A stretch of DNA of 64,000 bases from Prescottella defluvii (GTDB taxonomy: Bacteria; Actinomycetota; Actinomycetes; Mycobacteriales; Mycobacteriaceae): assembly GCA_029690005.1 (NCBI GenBank), contig CP121458.1, positions 3,658,001-3,722,000 of the forward strand, given 5' to 3'. A program made the translations under genes and the position numbers. Of this stretch, positions 1 through 9,175 are shown one piece after another; positions within the stretch are counted from its first letter, which is position 1, and each line of letters begins with the position of its first letter. A model generated the notes under the pieces. That model worked only from the letters and a program-made list of their open reading frames with translations, did no database searches and had not been told where the DNA came from.

Positions 1-415
1 GTCGATGCGCGTCAGATACACGGCGCGGCCGGGCGCGGCCTCGTCGAGCTCGGCGGTGGTCGGGGCGGCGTCGGGCCAGCGGGTGTCGTCCCAGCCCTGA
101 CCCCAGATCACGGCGTCGTCGCGCTCGCGGGCGAAGCGGCGCAGCCGGTCCAGGCACTCGGCCTTGTCGCGGGCACCGCCGAGATCGAGACCCGTCAACT
201 GCAGGCCGAGGGCGGTCGCGTGGACGTGGGTGTCGACGAAACCGGGCGTGACGAAGGCGCCGTCGAGCTCGACGATCTCCGCGTCGGGGTGCAGCGCGCG
301 GCCCGGACGATCCTCGCCGACCCAGACCACGACGCCGTCGGTGACCGCCATCGCGGTTGCGTCGGGTGCGCTGGGGCTGTCAGATACGGCCGTCGACCAA
401 CAGTTGGGTACTCAC
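1..415 (-). CDS. Amidohydrolase family protein, YtcJ-like (3' part cut by window edge)
   Basis: N-terminal part of a metal-dependent amidohydrolase; the rest lies beyond base 1. The reading starts with GTG at 415 and gives an N-terminal beta-sandwich segment followed by the metal-binding strand TPGFVDTHVHATA, whose HxH pair ligates zinc in the amidohydrolase superfamily, then a WGQGWDDTRW segment typical of the YtcJ-like exoenzyme subfamily. Substrate cannot be told. An in-frame stop at 380-382 directly after VSTQLLVDGRI is bypassed if one base is removed, after which YSPSAP and the conserved part follow, so a one-base indel is likely. It lies 18 bases downstream of fxsA on the same strand. 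Confidence 0.75.
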
Positions 416-433
416 GGACGTCCAGTCTGCCTG

Positions 434-924
434 TTACGGCAGCGCGCGGGGCCCCTGGGTCGGGCTGTCGGGTCCGAAGTCGGGGTACAAGTCCACGACC
501 TCGCCGTCGATGACGGTCCCCGCCGCGCCCCGGCGGTCCGCGACGCGAACTCGACCCCGGTGAGCGTGACGCTCGCCTTCCTGCCGGCCAGCAGGACCGC
601 GGCGGGACGCAACGCCCACCGCGTCGGCGGCAGCAGCATCAGCAGACCGAGCACCGACGTCACGAGTCCGGGCACGAACATCAGCACCGAGCCGGCGGCG
701 ACCATCGCGCCGTCCGCGACCGCGCCCGTCGGCGACCCCTCCCCGCGTGACGCGCGGCGGAACCCGTCCATCACGACCCGCCACTGGGACTTGACCAGGA
801 CGATGCCCACCGCCGATCCGGCGATCAGGAGCAGCACCGTCCACAGCACGCCGATCGTCGAACCCACCCAGATCAGGGCGCCGACCTCCACCACTACGTA
901 GAGAACGAAGAGCAGGGCGATCAT
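434..924 (-). CDS. fxsA: FxsA family membrane protein
   Basis: Small polytopic inner-membrane protein of the FxsA family (in E. coli it relieves exclusion of phage T7 by the F plasmid; its role in actinobacteria is unknown). From ATG 924 (GAAAGGATC upstream is an acceptable ribosome site) the product begins MIALLFVLYVVVEVG and shows three to four hydrophobic helices, with the family glycine-rich helix around SVLGLLMLLPPTRW. The frame breaks near 540. The frame that restores a family-like tail reads VIDGEVVDLYPDF and stops at 434, giving about 163 residues, normal for the family. It probably forms a short transcription unit with the amidohydrolase downstream. Confidence 0.8.
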
Positions 925-973
925 GGTCGATCCTTTCGGTGGCGGGCGCCGGCCGGGGTGTGGCGGGTGCTCC

Positions 974-1046
974 GACTGCTCAACGAGCGACGACCCCGGA
1001 ATGCTCCCACGACTGCTCAACGAGCGACGACCCGGAATGCTCCCAC
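974..1046. repeat. Two-copy tandem direct repeat, 37/36 bp
   Basis: Bases 974-1010 and 1011-1046 are the same unit repeated head to tail, beginning gactgctcaacgagcgacga. The only difference is a run of four C versus three C. It lies between the divergent fxsA and the exported-protein gene, upstream of the latter's promoter region. Function unknown; it could be a slippage duplication or a pair of binding sites. Confidence 0.85.
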
Positions 1047-1162
1047 GCGCTCGGATTCGATCGAGTAACGGTCTAACCCTAAAGTTGACGTAGAGACTTC
1101 TCGCGTGGTGCAGTACCAGAACCGATCGGCTGGGAGGGCCGATCCCTCAGGGAGGAGACCAC

Positions 1163-1804
1163 ATGTCACGACGATCCGAGCGGGGCCCCGCGCGCCGAAT
1201 GCTCGTCCGTCTCTCCGCCGCCGTCGCCGCCGGTGCCGTCGTGTTCTCCGGGTGGCCGCGGCCGATCCCGCGCCCGCCGCTCCCCCACGCTGCAGGGGCT
1301 GCTCGGCGAGCTGACGAAGAACGCGCCGCAGGCGTCGGGATCTGCTCGGTGGCCTGCTCGGCACCCCCGGCGTCACGGAGATCGTCGAGGGCGCCACCGG
1401 CCACGAGGTCGGCGTCACCACCGCGAAGGACTTCCTGTTCCCGGCACCGACGTTCGGGTGCGGGGTCGCCGGCAACCCGATGTCCGTGACCGTCGCGAGC
1501 GCCCAGGCCGGACCCGAACTTCCCGATCCCGCCGTGGATCGAGCGCGGCAAGCTGCGATTCCAGGCGTTGCCGGCGCACCTCGACATCCCCAAGGAATCG
1601 GATCTGCAGGTGGCCTGGTTCAACACCACCACCCTGAAGGGCGGGGTCGTGCCGCTGGACGACACGGTGATGAACGTGCCGGTGCTCGCGAAGACCGTCG
1701 ACACCGGCGAGGGCAACGTCCTGGCCGCCCTGTTCGGTCAGGTGAAGTGCCAGTCCGGCACCACCTGCACCGCGCTCGGCACCGTCGGCCAGTTCACGGC
1801 CTAG
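1163..1804 (+). CDS. Exported protein of unknown function (frameshifted)
   Basis: Predicted secreted protein, family not recognised. ATG 1163 follows a strong ribosome site (GGGAGGAG). The N-terminus has basic residues (MSRRSERGPARR) and a hydrophobic stretch, LVRLSAAVAAGAVVFS, as in a Sec signal peptide. The mature part must be read through about three frame changes (near 1250, 1340 and 1515). Bridged, it gives segments TLQGLLGELTKNAPQASG, GVTEIVEGATGHEVGVTT, FPAPTFGCGVAGNPMSVT and a C-terminal piece with two cysteines (QVKCQSGTTCTALG) ending at 1804. The four cysteines suggest disulfides outside the membrane. Followed by a perfect hairpin. Confidence 0.6.
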
Positions 1805-1815
1805 ACGCCACACCT

Positions 1816-1853
1816 GTGAAGGATTCCTCCGGCCGCCGGGAGGAATCCTTCAC
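1816..1853. terminator. Perfect 15-bp hairpin between convergent genes
   Basis: GTGAAGGATTCCTCC (1816-1830) pairs perfectly with its reverse complement at 1839-1853 around an 8-base loop that is itself GC rich. It sits 12 bases after the stop of the exported-protein gene and 23 bases before the end of the convergent response regulator gene, so it can serve as a bidirectional terminator. There is no clear U tract, which is usual in actinobacteria. Confidence 0.7.
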
Positions 1854-1875
1854 TTCCTCCGGCACCCGAGCATCA

Positions 1876-2557
1876 CTACGTCTGACGTTGCGCCGATCCG
1901 GCGCCCGGCCGCACCAGCCCCGTCTCGTACGACAGCACGACGGCCTGGACGCGGTCCCGCAGTCCCAGCTTGGACAGCACCCGTCCGACATGCGATTTGA
2001 TCGTCGCCTCGGACAGATAGAGCCTCGCGGCGATCTCGCAGTTCGACAGCCCGCCCGCGATCAGTCCCAGCACCTCGCGTTCCCGGTCGGTGAGGACGTC
2101 GAGGATCGCGGGATCGCGCGACGGCGGCAGGTCGTCGCGGAGGAAGCGGGAGAGCAGACGCCGCGTCACCCGCGGGGAGACGACCGCATCACCCGCCGCG
2201 ACACTGCGGATCGCCGAGACCAGGTCCTCCGGTGGCGTGTCCTGAGCGGAATCCGCTGGCACCGGCCCGCAGCGCGGCCAGTGCACTGCTCGTCGAGGTC
2301 GAACGTGGTCATCGACCAGCACCTTGGTGGAGCCGCCGGACTCGAAGGATCCGTTCGGTGGCGGCGACACCGTCGACGACGGGCATCCGCACGTCCATGA
2401 GCACGACGTCGGGCTGCAGAGCCTGCGCCGAGCGGATAGCCGCCGCCCCGTCTTCCGCCTCCCCCACCACGACGATGTCGTCGTGTGCGTCGAGGACCAT
2501 GTTCAGCCCCATGCGCATGAGTTCCTGGTCGTCGACGAGAAGCACGGAGATCGGCAC
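1876..2557 (-). CDS. NarL/LuxR-family response regulator
   Basis: DNA-binding response regulator of a two-component system. The receiver domain starts [12 protein letters not shown] from GTG 2557, with acidic residues D9/D10 and the phospho-acceptor D55 in VLMDVRMP. The C-terminal LuxR-type helix-turn-helix reads [15 protein letters not shown] followed by [16 protein letters not shown], and the product ends at 1876. The link between the domains (about 2270-2340) needs two frame changes, and pieces such as TFDLDEQ appear in a third frame. The histidine kinase is 38 bases upstream on the same strand and is the expected partner. The signal sensed cannot be inferred. Confidence 0.85.
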
Positions 2558-2595
2558 GGAACGAATCTAGTGGGTGGCGCGGCCCCGCCGCACAT

Positions 2596-3792
2596 TCATT
2601 GATCGGGGTCGAGCGGCAGTTCGGCACGGACGGTCCATCCGCCGTCGCGCCGCCGACCGGCCTCGAGGGGTGCCGCCGAGGACCGCGACCCGCTCCCGCA
2701 TGCCGACGAGTCCGTTGCCGCTGCCCTCGAGCCCGGCGCGGCCGCTCGACGGCGTCCGCTGCTGCCGTACCGCGCGCTGCCGTTGTCGACGATCTCGACC
2801 AGCACGTCGTTCTCGCGACGGGCGACGTGGACCCGCGCCTTCGGTCTGGCCCCGAATGCCGCAGGACGTTGGTCAGCGACTCCTGCACCAACCGGTGCGC
2901 GCCGAGGCTCACTGCGGGGCGGAGCGTCGTCGATGGCACCCGACTGCGTCAGCTCCACCGCCAGCCCGGCCTCCCGCATCGTCTGAACCACCCGCGCGAC
3001 ACCCGCGGTGCCGTGCTGCGGCATCTCCGCCGGGGTCTGGGGCGTGCGCAGCAGCGCGACGGTGCGGCGTAGTTCGGCCAACGCCTCCCGACCCGTCCCG
3101 GCGATGTTGGACAGCGCCCGCTCGGCCTTCTCCGGGTCACGGCGCAGGGTGTACGACGCGCCGTCGGCCTGCACGATCATGACGCTCACCGCGTGCGCCA
3201 CGACGTCGTGCAGTTCGCGGGCGATGCGGGTGCGCTCGGCGTAGACGGCGTCGTCCGCTCGACGATCCCGTTCGAGTTCGGCGACCGCCAGCCGTGCGGC
3301 GACCTCCTCGTCGTAGGCGCGGCGGGCACCGACGAACTCGGCGAGGATCCACGACAGCGTGTACGCGAGCGCCCAGAAGATCGCGATCGCGAGCGCATCC
3401 TCGTCGAACAGACGGATCGAGATGACAGCGTCGATCACGAGCCCGATCACGTAGTACGCCGCCGCGCGGCGGCCCACGTACGCCACGAGGCTGTAGAGCG
3501 ACACCGCGAGCGCGAACACCGCCGGATGCGAGCCCTCCTCGGAGTTCAGCTCACCGGTCGCGTACAGCGTGAGGGTGCAGACGATCGACATGACGAGCAC
3601 GGCGGTGGCCGCGGCCCGCGGGTGCCGGCGCCGGCACGCGATCGGCAGCGACAGCCCGGCGCCGGTGAGCACGTACAGCACCGGTGACGTCCGACCGAAC
3701 GCCGACGCGACCTCGAGCGCGAACAACAGCCCCGCGAGCATCGCGTCGGCGACCATCGGCCGCTCCCGCAGCCACAGACTGAACCTCCGCAT
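2596..3792 (-). CDS. Sensor histidine kinase, NarX/DesK-like (HisKA_3)
   Basis: Membrane sensor kinase that should phosphorylate the adjacent NarL-type regulator. From ATG 3792 the first ~155 residues contain about five hydrophobic helices (for example GLLFALEVASAF and LAIAIFWALAYTLSWIL) with no large extracellular loop, then a short coiled linker. The HisKA_3 dimerisation motif RIARELHDVVAHAVS follows, with phospho-acceptor His195. The ATPase domain is disturbed: the N box LVQESLTNVLRHSG is in another frame near 2880, and glycine boxes are also displaced, so at least two indels lie between 2700 and 2930. The C-terminus GGWTVRAELPLD is in frame again. Intramembrane sensing is likely from the topology. 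Confidence 0.85.
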   Translation of the reverse strand: MRRFSLWLRERPMVADAMLAGLLFALEVASAFGRTSPVLYVLTGAGLSLPIACRRRHPRAAATAVLVMSIVCTLTLYATGELNSEEGSHPAVFALAVSLYSLVAYVGRRAAAYYVIGLVIDAVISIRLFDEDALAIAIFWALAYTLSWILAEFVGARRAYDEEVAARLAVAELERDRRADDAVYAERTRIARELHDVVAHAVSVMIVQADGASYTLRRDPEKAERALSNIAGTGREALAELRRTVALLRTPQTPAEMPQHGTAGVARVVQTMREAGLAVELTQSGAIDDAPPRSEPRRAPVGAGVADQRPAAFGARPKARVHVARRENDVLVEIVDNGSARYGSSGRRRAAAPGSRAAATDSSACGSGSRSSAAPLEAGRRRDGGWTVRAELPLDPDQ

Positions 3793-3828
3793 GGCCAGCA
3801 GCGTAGGAGGTCGTCTCCCGCCCGAACG

Positions 3829-4440
3829 CTACGGGGACGTGACCAGGTCGAGTTTCGCCTCGGGTACGTGGCGCCTGAGGTTGTCGTCGATCCGCGGCCA
3901 GCGCTCCTCACCGCCGAACTCGGCGCGGATGGACCGGTAGAGCGCACGCGCGGACTCCCAGTCCTCGGTGGCGACGCGATACCGGAACGCTTCGATTGCC
4001 ACGCCGCCGCTGATCCGGGCAGCGAGAGCACCGGTCGTGTCGATGTCGCCGAGCGCGCGGACGGCCGTCTCCAGCGCCGTGACCACCGCCGAGCCGATCC
4101 GGTCGGCGGGCGTGTCCTCGGTGATCTCGAACCACGGCGGTGTCCCCGGCGCGAGGGTTTCGAGGCGGCACCGGAACTGGCAGTCGACCTCGCGCGGGCG
4201 TTCGGTGACCGTCTCGCCGATCGTGGTCGCGAAGTCCGTGGAGTAGACGCCGCAGTTCACGTAGAAGCGCACGTGGCCGCCGGCGTTTCCCGAGGACCGT
4301 TGCAGGGAGACGACGTCGGTCAGGCCGTCCCGCGCGCGGGTGAAGACGAGCGCGCGCTTGCGGAAACCGAGGCTCTTCAGGAACGGTCGGACATGATCGC
4401 GCTCGACACCGTCGAAGCCCAAGGCCACCGAATCACCCAC
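3829..4440 (-). CDS. DUF4304 domain-containing protein
   Basis: Soluble protein of about 203 residues with the DUF4304 pattern: an N-terminal VRPFLKSLGFRKRALVF, a middle beta-rich part (GHVRFYVNCGVYS), and a C-terminal charged stretch. The function of DUF4304 is not established; related proteins often occur beside toxin-immunity genes. The frame is open from 4590, but upstream of about 4440 the composition is unlike coding sequence, so I place the start at GTG 4440. No convincing ribosome site is visible, which leaves the start uncertain. Separated from the kinase gene start by 36 bases, same strand, possibly the first gene of that unit. Confidence 0.6.
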   Translation of the reverse strand: MGDSVALGFDGVERDHVRPFLKSLGFRKRALVFTRARDGLTDVVSLQRSSGNAGGHVRFYVNCGVYSTDFATTIGETVTERPREVDCQFRCRLETLAPGTPPWFEITEDTPADRIGSAVVTALETAVRALGDIDTTGALAARISGGVAIEAFRYRVATEDWESARALYRSIRAEFGGEERWPRIDDNLRRHVPEAKLDLVTSP

Positions 4441-4573
4441 GGCCGCACAACCTACCAGTGAGGTCCGCACGGTGGCCGCTGGGTCGAACCTCGCGTGTCG
4501 CGTGACGCTCGAAGGCGCGCAACAGCTCTCGCGGATCGTAGGGCGCACTCGCGTGTCGAAATACGGCCCCTGC

Positions 4574-5186
4574 CTAGATGCCGAAGGCACCGCCCTCGAT
4601 GAGGATCGTGAGGCCGATCGCGATCAGGGCGACGGGCAGAATGACGTGCCCCCACCGGGCGAGGACCCGGGCGACGACCGGGTGGGACGCGAAGTACCGT
4701 CCGCGAATGCACCAGAGCGCCGCACAGCTCAGGAAGACCAGCGCGAACAGCGAGATCGTGGACACCGATGCGACGGCGAAGATCGGCACGTAGACGCCGA
4801 TGTTGTCGCCACCGTTCGAGAAGGTGACGGCAGCCACCTCCAAGATCCCGGGCCCGTTCGAGACTCGGCCCGACGGACGGGTCGGGGTCGTCGGGTTCGC
4901 TGCGGCGGGTACGCCAGGCGATCCAGCCGGCCCTGAGCCCGAGGGCGAGCGGCACGAGCCCGAAGTACGGGAGCACCTCGGGCGGCAGCAGCGCCGATCC
5001 GGCCAGCGCGGTCGCGATGGAGACCGCGAGGATCGCGATGAATCCGAGGTACTGGCCTGCGACGACCCTCATGGCGGCGCCGCGATGGCCCGCCGCCTGC
5101 CCGAAGAAGACGAGGAGCACGACCAGGTCGTCGATGTTGGTCGCCGCGAAGGCCCCGATCGCCTGGCCGATCACTCCCGGATTCAC
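4574..5186 (-). CDS. Cadmium resistance transporter (CadD) family protein
   Basis: Polytopic membrane protein of the CadD family, whose studied members confer cadmium tolerance in staphylococci; the substrate here is unproven. From GTG 5186 the product begins MNPGVIGQAIGAFAATNID, and contains the family signature NIDDLVVLLVFFGQ in the first helix and its repeat counterpart VTFSNGGDNIGVYVPIFA in the second half, showing the internal two-fold symmetry of the family. About six hydrophobic helices are visible. One indel near 4850 separates the halves. The end at 4574 (GGAFGI) is clear. Bridged length is about 204 residues, normal for the family. It stands alone on the minus strand. Confidence 0.8.
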
Positions 5187-5376
5187 GCCGTCTCCTCGCG
5201 CACGCTCGACATCGGCGTGGACACTACCGGGCTCGAATCAGGCCACAGTATCGGTGATTCGGCGCGCTAAGCCTCGATCAGGCCGGGTGGCGCCCCGCCG
5301 CAACAACATCGCCGCGTTCGTGCACGGCATCCCAGCGGACTCGGTTGCGTCGGCAGTGATTGGCTGCCAGGAGAAG

Positions 5377-5693
5377 TCACTCCGGGCTGTCGTACTTCCT
5401 GAGCTGTACCGAACCCGATTCCAGATCCACGCGGATCCGTGGCGGTGCCCCGTCCGTCTCGTCCTCGCGGTGCATCAGTTCGGTCTGGCGTTGCTCGAAT
5501 TCGTGGTGTTCGAACCCTGGAACAGGGCCGCGACCTCTTCGAACCCGGTGGCGGCGACGCTGCGGGTCTTGCGGTGGCGAAACCAGGGCAGCAGTCCGCG
5601 GCCGGTCGCGCGATTCCACGCGACTTCGACGAACGCCAGGACGACCAGCAGACAAGCCAGTCCAGGCAGTGTCATTGCCCAGAGCAGCCCCAT
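5377..5693 (-). CDS. DUF6191 membrane-anchored protein
   Basis: Small protein with one N-terminal transmembrane helix (MGLLWAMTLPGLACLLVVLA), followed by a basic segment (RGLLPWFRHRK) and a cytoplasmic tail. The tail runs TGFEEVAALFQGS, then after a frame change near 5515 continues as HHEFEQRQTELMHREDE and ends at 5377. The pattern matches DUF6191 proteins of Rhodococcus and relatives; function unknown. Start ATG 5693 is chosen because the helix begins immediately there. Length about 105 residues. The 190 bases upstream of the CadD-like gene hold nothing recognisable. Confidence 0.6.
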
Positions 5694-5816
5694 ACGACGA
5701 GTGTAGGGGTACGCACGACCGTCCGGGGCGTTCGTCGTCCGCGACCCTCCACGGCCGCAACGGGCGCGATTCCGTTGGTTGCCCGTCGACGTCGCGACGC
5801 CGACTGGGCTGGCCCG

Positions 5817-7367
5817 GTGATCGTCACCCACGGCGCCGTCCCCGCCCGCAGCCGCGTCCGACCATCCGGTCGACCCCGAATTCACCTCCCTGCCGTTGCA
5901 TGCCCTCGCCGACGCCGCGCTGTCCGTCGCGCGGGCCGCCGGCGCCGAGCACGCCGATCTGCGAGTGCACCGCCTGGTGACCCAGTCGCTGCGGCTGCGT
6001 GACGGCAAGGTCCAGTCCGCACAGGACGGCGCCGAGACCGGGTTCGCGGTGCGCGTCGTGGTCGACGGAACTTGGGGGTTCGCGTCGCACGCCGAGCTGA
6101 CGCCGGAACGGGCCGCGGCCGTCGCGGCGGAAGCGGTGGAGGTGGCCCGCGCGCTGCGCACCCTCAATCGCGAACGGGTGGTGCTCGCACCGGAACCCGC
6201 GTATCGGGACGTCACGTGGGTGTCGGGCTACGCCACAGACCCGTTCACGGTCGCCACCTCCGACAAGGTGGGGCTGCTCGCCGACTACTCGCGGCGCCTG
6301 CTCGACGCCGACGGCATCGACCACGTGACCGCGAACTGCCTGCAGGTCAAGGAGCAGACGTTCTACGCGGACCTGGCCGGGTCGACGATCACCCAGCAGC
6401 GCGTGCGGCTGCATCCCGAGCTCGAGGCCGTCTCGGTGGACGCCGACGCCGGCACCTTCGAGACGATGCGCACTCTCGCCCCTCCGGTGGGCCGCGGCTG
6501 GGAGTACGTGACCGGCACCGGCTGGGAGTGGGACGCCGAACTCGCCGAGATCCCGGGGCTGCTCGCGGAGAAGATCGCGGCGCCGAGCGTCGCGGCGGGC
6601 CCGACCGACCTCGTGATCGACCCCACCAACCTGTGGCTCACGATCCACGAATCCATCGGCCACGCAACCGAATACGACCGTGCCATCGGTTACGAGGCCG
6701 CGTACGCGGGGACGTCGTTCGCGACGCCGGACCTGCTCGGCACCCTGCGATACGGCACTCCGATCATGCACGTCACCGCCGACCGCACCGAGCCGCATGG
6801 GCTCGCGAGTGTCGGGTTCGACGACGATGCCGTCGCCGCGCAGCGCTGGGACCTGGTCCGAGAGGGACGCTGGTCGGCTACCAGCTCGACCGGGCGTTCG
6901 CGCCGCGACTCGGCCTGGACCGCTCCAACGGGTGCTCGTACGCCGATTCGGCGCACCACGTGCCGATCCAGCGGATGGCGAACGTGTCGCTGCAGCCCGA
7001 TCCGGTCGCCGACACCACCACCGCGGACCTGATCTCCCGCGTCGAGGACGGCATCTACGTCGTCGGCGACAAGAGCTGGTCGATCGACATGCAGCGCTAC
7101 AACTTCCAGTTCACCGGCCAGCGGTTCTTCCGGATCCGGGACGGCCGCCTGGACGGGCAGCTGCGCGACGTCGCCTACCAGGCGACGACGACGGACTTCT
7201 GGGGCGCGATGGAGGCGGTCGGCGGGCCGTCGACGTGGCGCCTCGGCGGCGCATTCAACTGCGGCAAGGCGCAACCCGGCCAGGTGGCGGCGGTCAGCCA
7301 CGGCTGCCCGTCGGCGTTGTTCCGGGGCGTCAACGTGCTCAACACCCGAACGGAGGGCGGGCGATGA
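5817..7367 (+). CDS. tldD: TldD family metalloprotease subunit
   Basis: Subunit of the TldD/TldE heterodimeric metalloprotease, which in E. coli degrades unfolded peptides and processes modified peptides such as microcin B17. The metal-site motif HESIGHATEYDR is visible in the middle (HExxxH). The start is probably GTG 5817 with one extra base after it, because only that reading gives a normal N-terminus (SSPTAPS, then LPLHALADAALSVARA). A second indel near 6870 moves the frame before GYQLDRAFAPRLGL. The C-terminal barrel with GAFNCGKAQPGQVAAVSHG ends at 7367. The stop overlaps the start of the partner gene (ATGA), so the two are translationally coupled. Confidence 0.85.
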
Positions 7368-8724
7368 TCGCCGCACAGGAACTCGTCGACAAGGCCCTGG
7401 CGCTGTCGACCGTCGCTGAGGCGATGGTGCTCGTCACCGACGCGAGCGAGGCGTCGCTGCGGTGGGCCGGCAACTCGATGACCACGAACGGGGTCTCGAC
7501 GTCGCGGTCGTGGACGGTGCTCTCGATCGTCCGCGAGAACGGGGCCGCGAAGGTCGGCGCGGTGACGTCGTCGACGGTCGACGCCGACGCGATCGTCGAC
7601 GTCGTGCGGGCCAGCGAGTCCGCCGCCCGGTCGGCGCAGCCGGCCGAGGACGCGATGACCCTGCTGACCGGGGACGGCACGGACTCCGGCTGGTCGGACG
7701 CGCCCGCATCGACCGGTGTCGGGTGTTCGAGGCGCTCGTGCCCGGCCTGGCGGACGGGTTCGACGGCGCTGACCGGCTGTACGGCTTCGCTCACCACCAG
7801 ATGCACAGCACCTGGCTCGGGACGTCCACCGGCATCCGGCGACGGTTCACCCAGCCGACCGGCTCGATCGAGATCAACGGCAAGCGCGGCGACGCGAGCA
7901 CCTGGGTGGGCACGGCCAGCCTCGACTTCACCGACGTGTCCGTCCCGGACCTGCTGTCGGACCTGTCCCGACGGCTGGACTGGTCCGCGCGGACGGTCGC
8001 GCTGCCCGCCGGGAGGTACGAGACGGTGCTGCCGCCGTCGGCGGTCTCGGACCTGATGATCCCGCTGATGTGGGCGATGGAGGGCCGCGGCGCGCAGGAG
8101 GGGCACACCGCGCTCTCCCGCAGCGGCGGCACCCGCGTCGGCGAGCGGCTCACCGACATCCCGCTGACCCTGTTCTCCGACCCGCACGCCGACCGGCTCG
8201 CGTACTCCCCCTTCGTCGCGACCACCGCGTCGTCCGACACGGTCTCGGTGTTCGACAACGGCATGGACGCCGACCGGGTCGACTGGATCCGCGACGGTGT
8301 CATCGACGCGCTGGCGTATTCGCGCGCGGCCGCCGCGGAGTTCGGCGCGCCGGTCGCGGTGCCGGGCGATAACCTGCTGCTCACCGGCGGGAGTGCCGCG
8401 ACGCTCGACGACCTGGTGGCCGGCACGGAGCGCGGTCTGCTGCTGACGACGCTGTGGTACATCCGCGAGGTCGACCCGGCGACCGCGCTGCTCACGGGCC
8501 TGACCCGCGACGGCGTTTACCTGATCGAGGACGGTGCGGTCACCGCGGCGGTCAACAACTTCCGGTTCAACGAGAGCCCGCTCGATCTGCTGCGCCGCGC
8601 GACCGAGGTCGGGGCCACCGAGCCGACCCTGCCGCGGGAATGGAAGGACTGGTTCACGCGAACCGCTATGCCGCCCATGCGGATTCCGGACTTCCACATG
8701 TCGTCGGTGAGTCAGGCTCAGTGA
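7364..8724 (+). CDS. pmbA: TldE/PmbA family protein
   Basis: Second subunit of the TldD/E protease; it lacks the HExxxH metal motif, as is usual for TldE/PmbA. ATG 7364 overlaps the tldD stop. The N-terminus reads MIAAQELVDKALALSTV and the following half has the alternating strand pattern of the family. One frame change near 7725 separates it from a long intact remainder (LVPGLADGFDGADRLYGFA to the C-terminus MRIPDFHMSSVSQAQ). Length about 453 residues is typical. Pairing of one catalytic and one non-catalytic subunit in an overlapping operon supports a working heterodimer. Confidence 0.85.
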
Positions 8725-8734
8725 GGGAGAAGTG

Positions 8735-9127
8735 ATGGCGTCGATCGGTCCCGAGGACCGCTGCCCCTGCCTGTCCGGGGAGCAGTACGGGCAGTGCTGC
8801 GGCCGCTTCCACGGCGGCACCGCCGACGCGCCCACCGCGGAGCAGTTGATGCGCTCGCGGTACGCCGCGTTCGCGGTCGGCGACGCCGACTACCTGCTGC
8901 GGACCTGGCATCCGAGTACCCGTCCGACGACCCTCGAGCTGGACCCCGACATGGTGTGGCGGCGTCTCGACGTCCTGCGCACCACCGGCGGCGGGCTGCT
9001 CGACGACACCGGCACCGTCGAGTTCGTCGCCCACTACGCCGACCACGGTGAACGCGGATCCATGCGCGAGCACAGCCGATTCGTCCGGGAGCACGGACGG
9101 TGGTTCTACGTGGACGCGATGCCGTAG
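8735..9127 (+). CDS. YchJ family (UPF0225) protein with N-terminal SEC-C motif
   Basis: Intact protein of 130 residues. The N-terminus carries a metal-binding cysteine motif CPCLSGEQYGQCCGRFH (SEC-C type), and the rest is an NTF2-like fold with the family segment AEQLMRSRYAAFAVGDADYL and the late DGRWFYVD-like strand HGRWFYVDAMP. Function of YchJ proteins is not established; the SEC-C motif probably binds zinc. ATG 8735 is preferred over GTG 8732 because GGAGA then lies four bases upstream. It follows the tldD-pmbA operon by ten bases and is probably cotranscribed. Confidence 0.85.
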   Translation: MASIGPEDRCPCLSGEQYGQCCGRFHGGTADAPTAEQLMRSRYAAFAVGDADYLLRTWHPSTRPTTLELDPDMVWRRLDVLRTTGGGLLDDTGTVEFVAHYADHGERGSMREHSRFVREHGRWFYVDAMP

Positions 9128-9175
9128 GTCGGCCGGTGCCCGGACGACAGTTCATTTCGACAGACAAGGACCGTG

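Noticed and set aside
164..901. Long plus-strand open frame of 245 residues over the FxsA region
   Set aside because: It is antisense to FxsA and the amidohydrolase, has an Arg/Pro/Ser-rich shadow composition and no family features.
1816..1853. Small structured RNA
   Set aside because: A single hairpin between convergent stops is explained by termination; nothing else supports an RNA gene.
7339..8835. Minus-strand 498-residue open frame over pmbA
   Set aside because: Shadow of the conserved pmbA and YchJ genes; composition Arg/Gly/Val rich with no motif.
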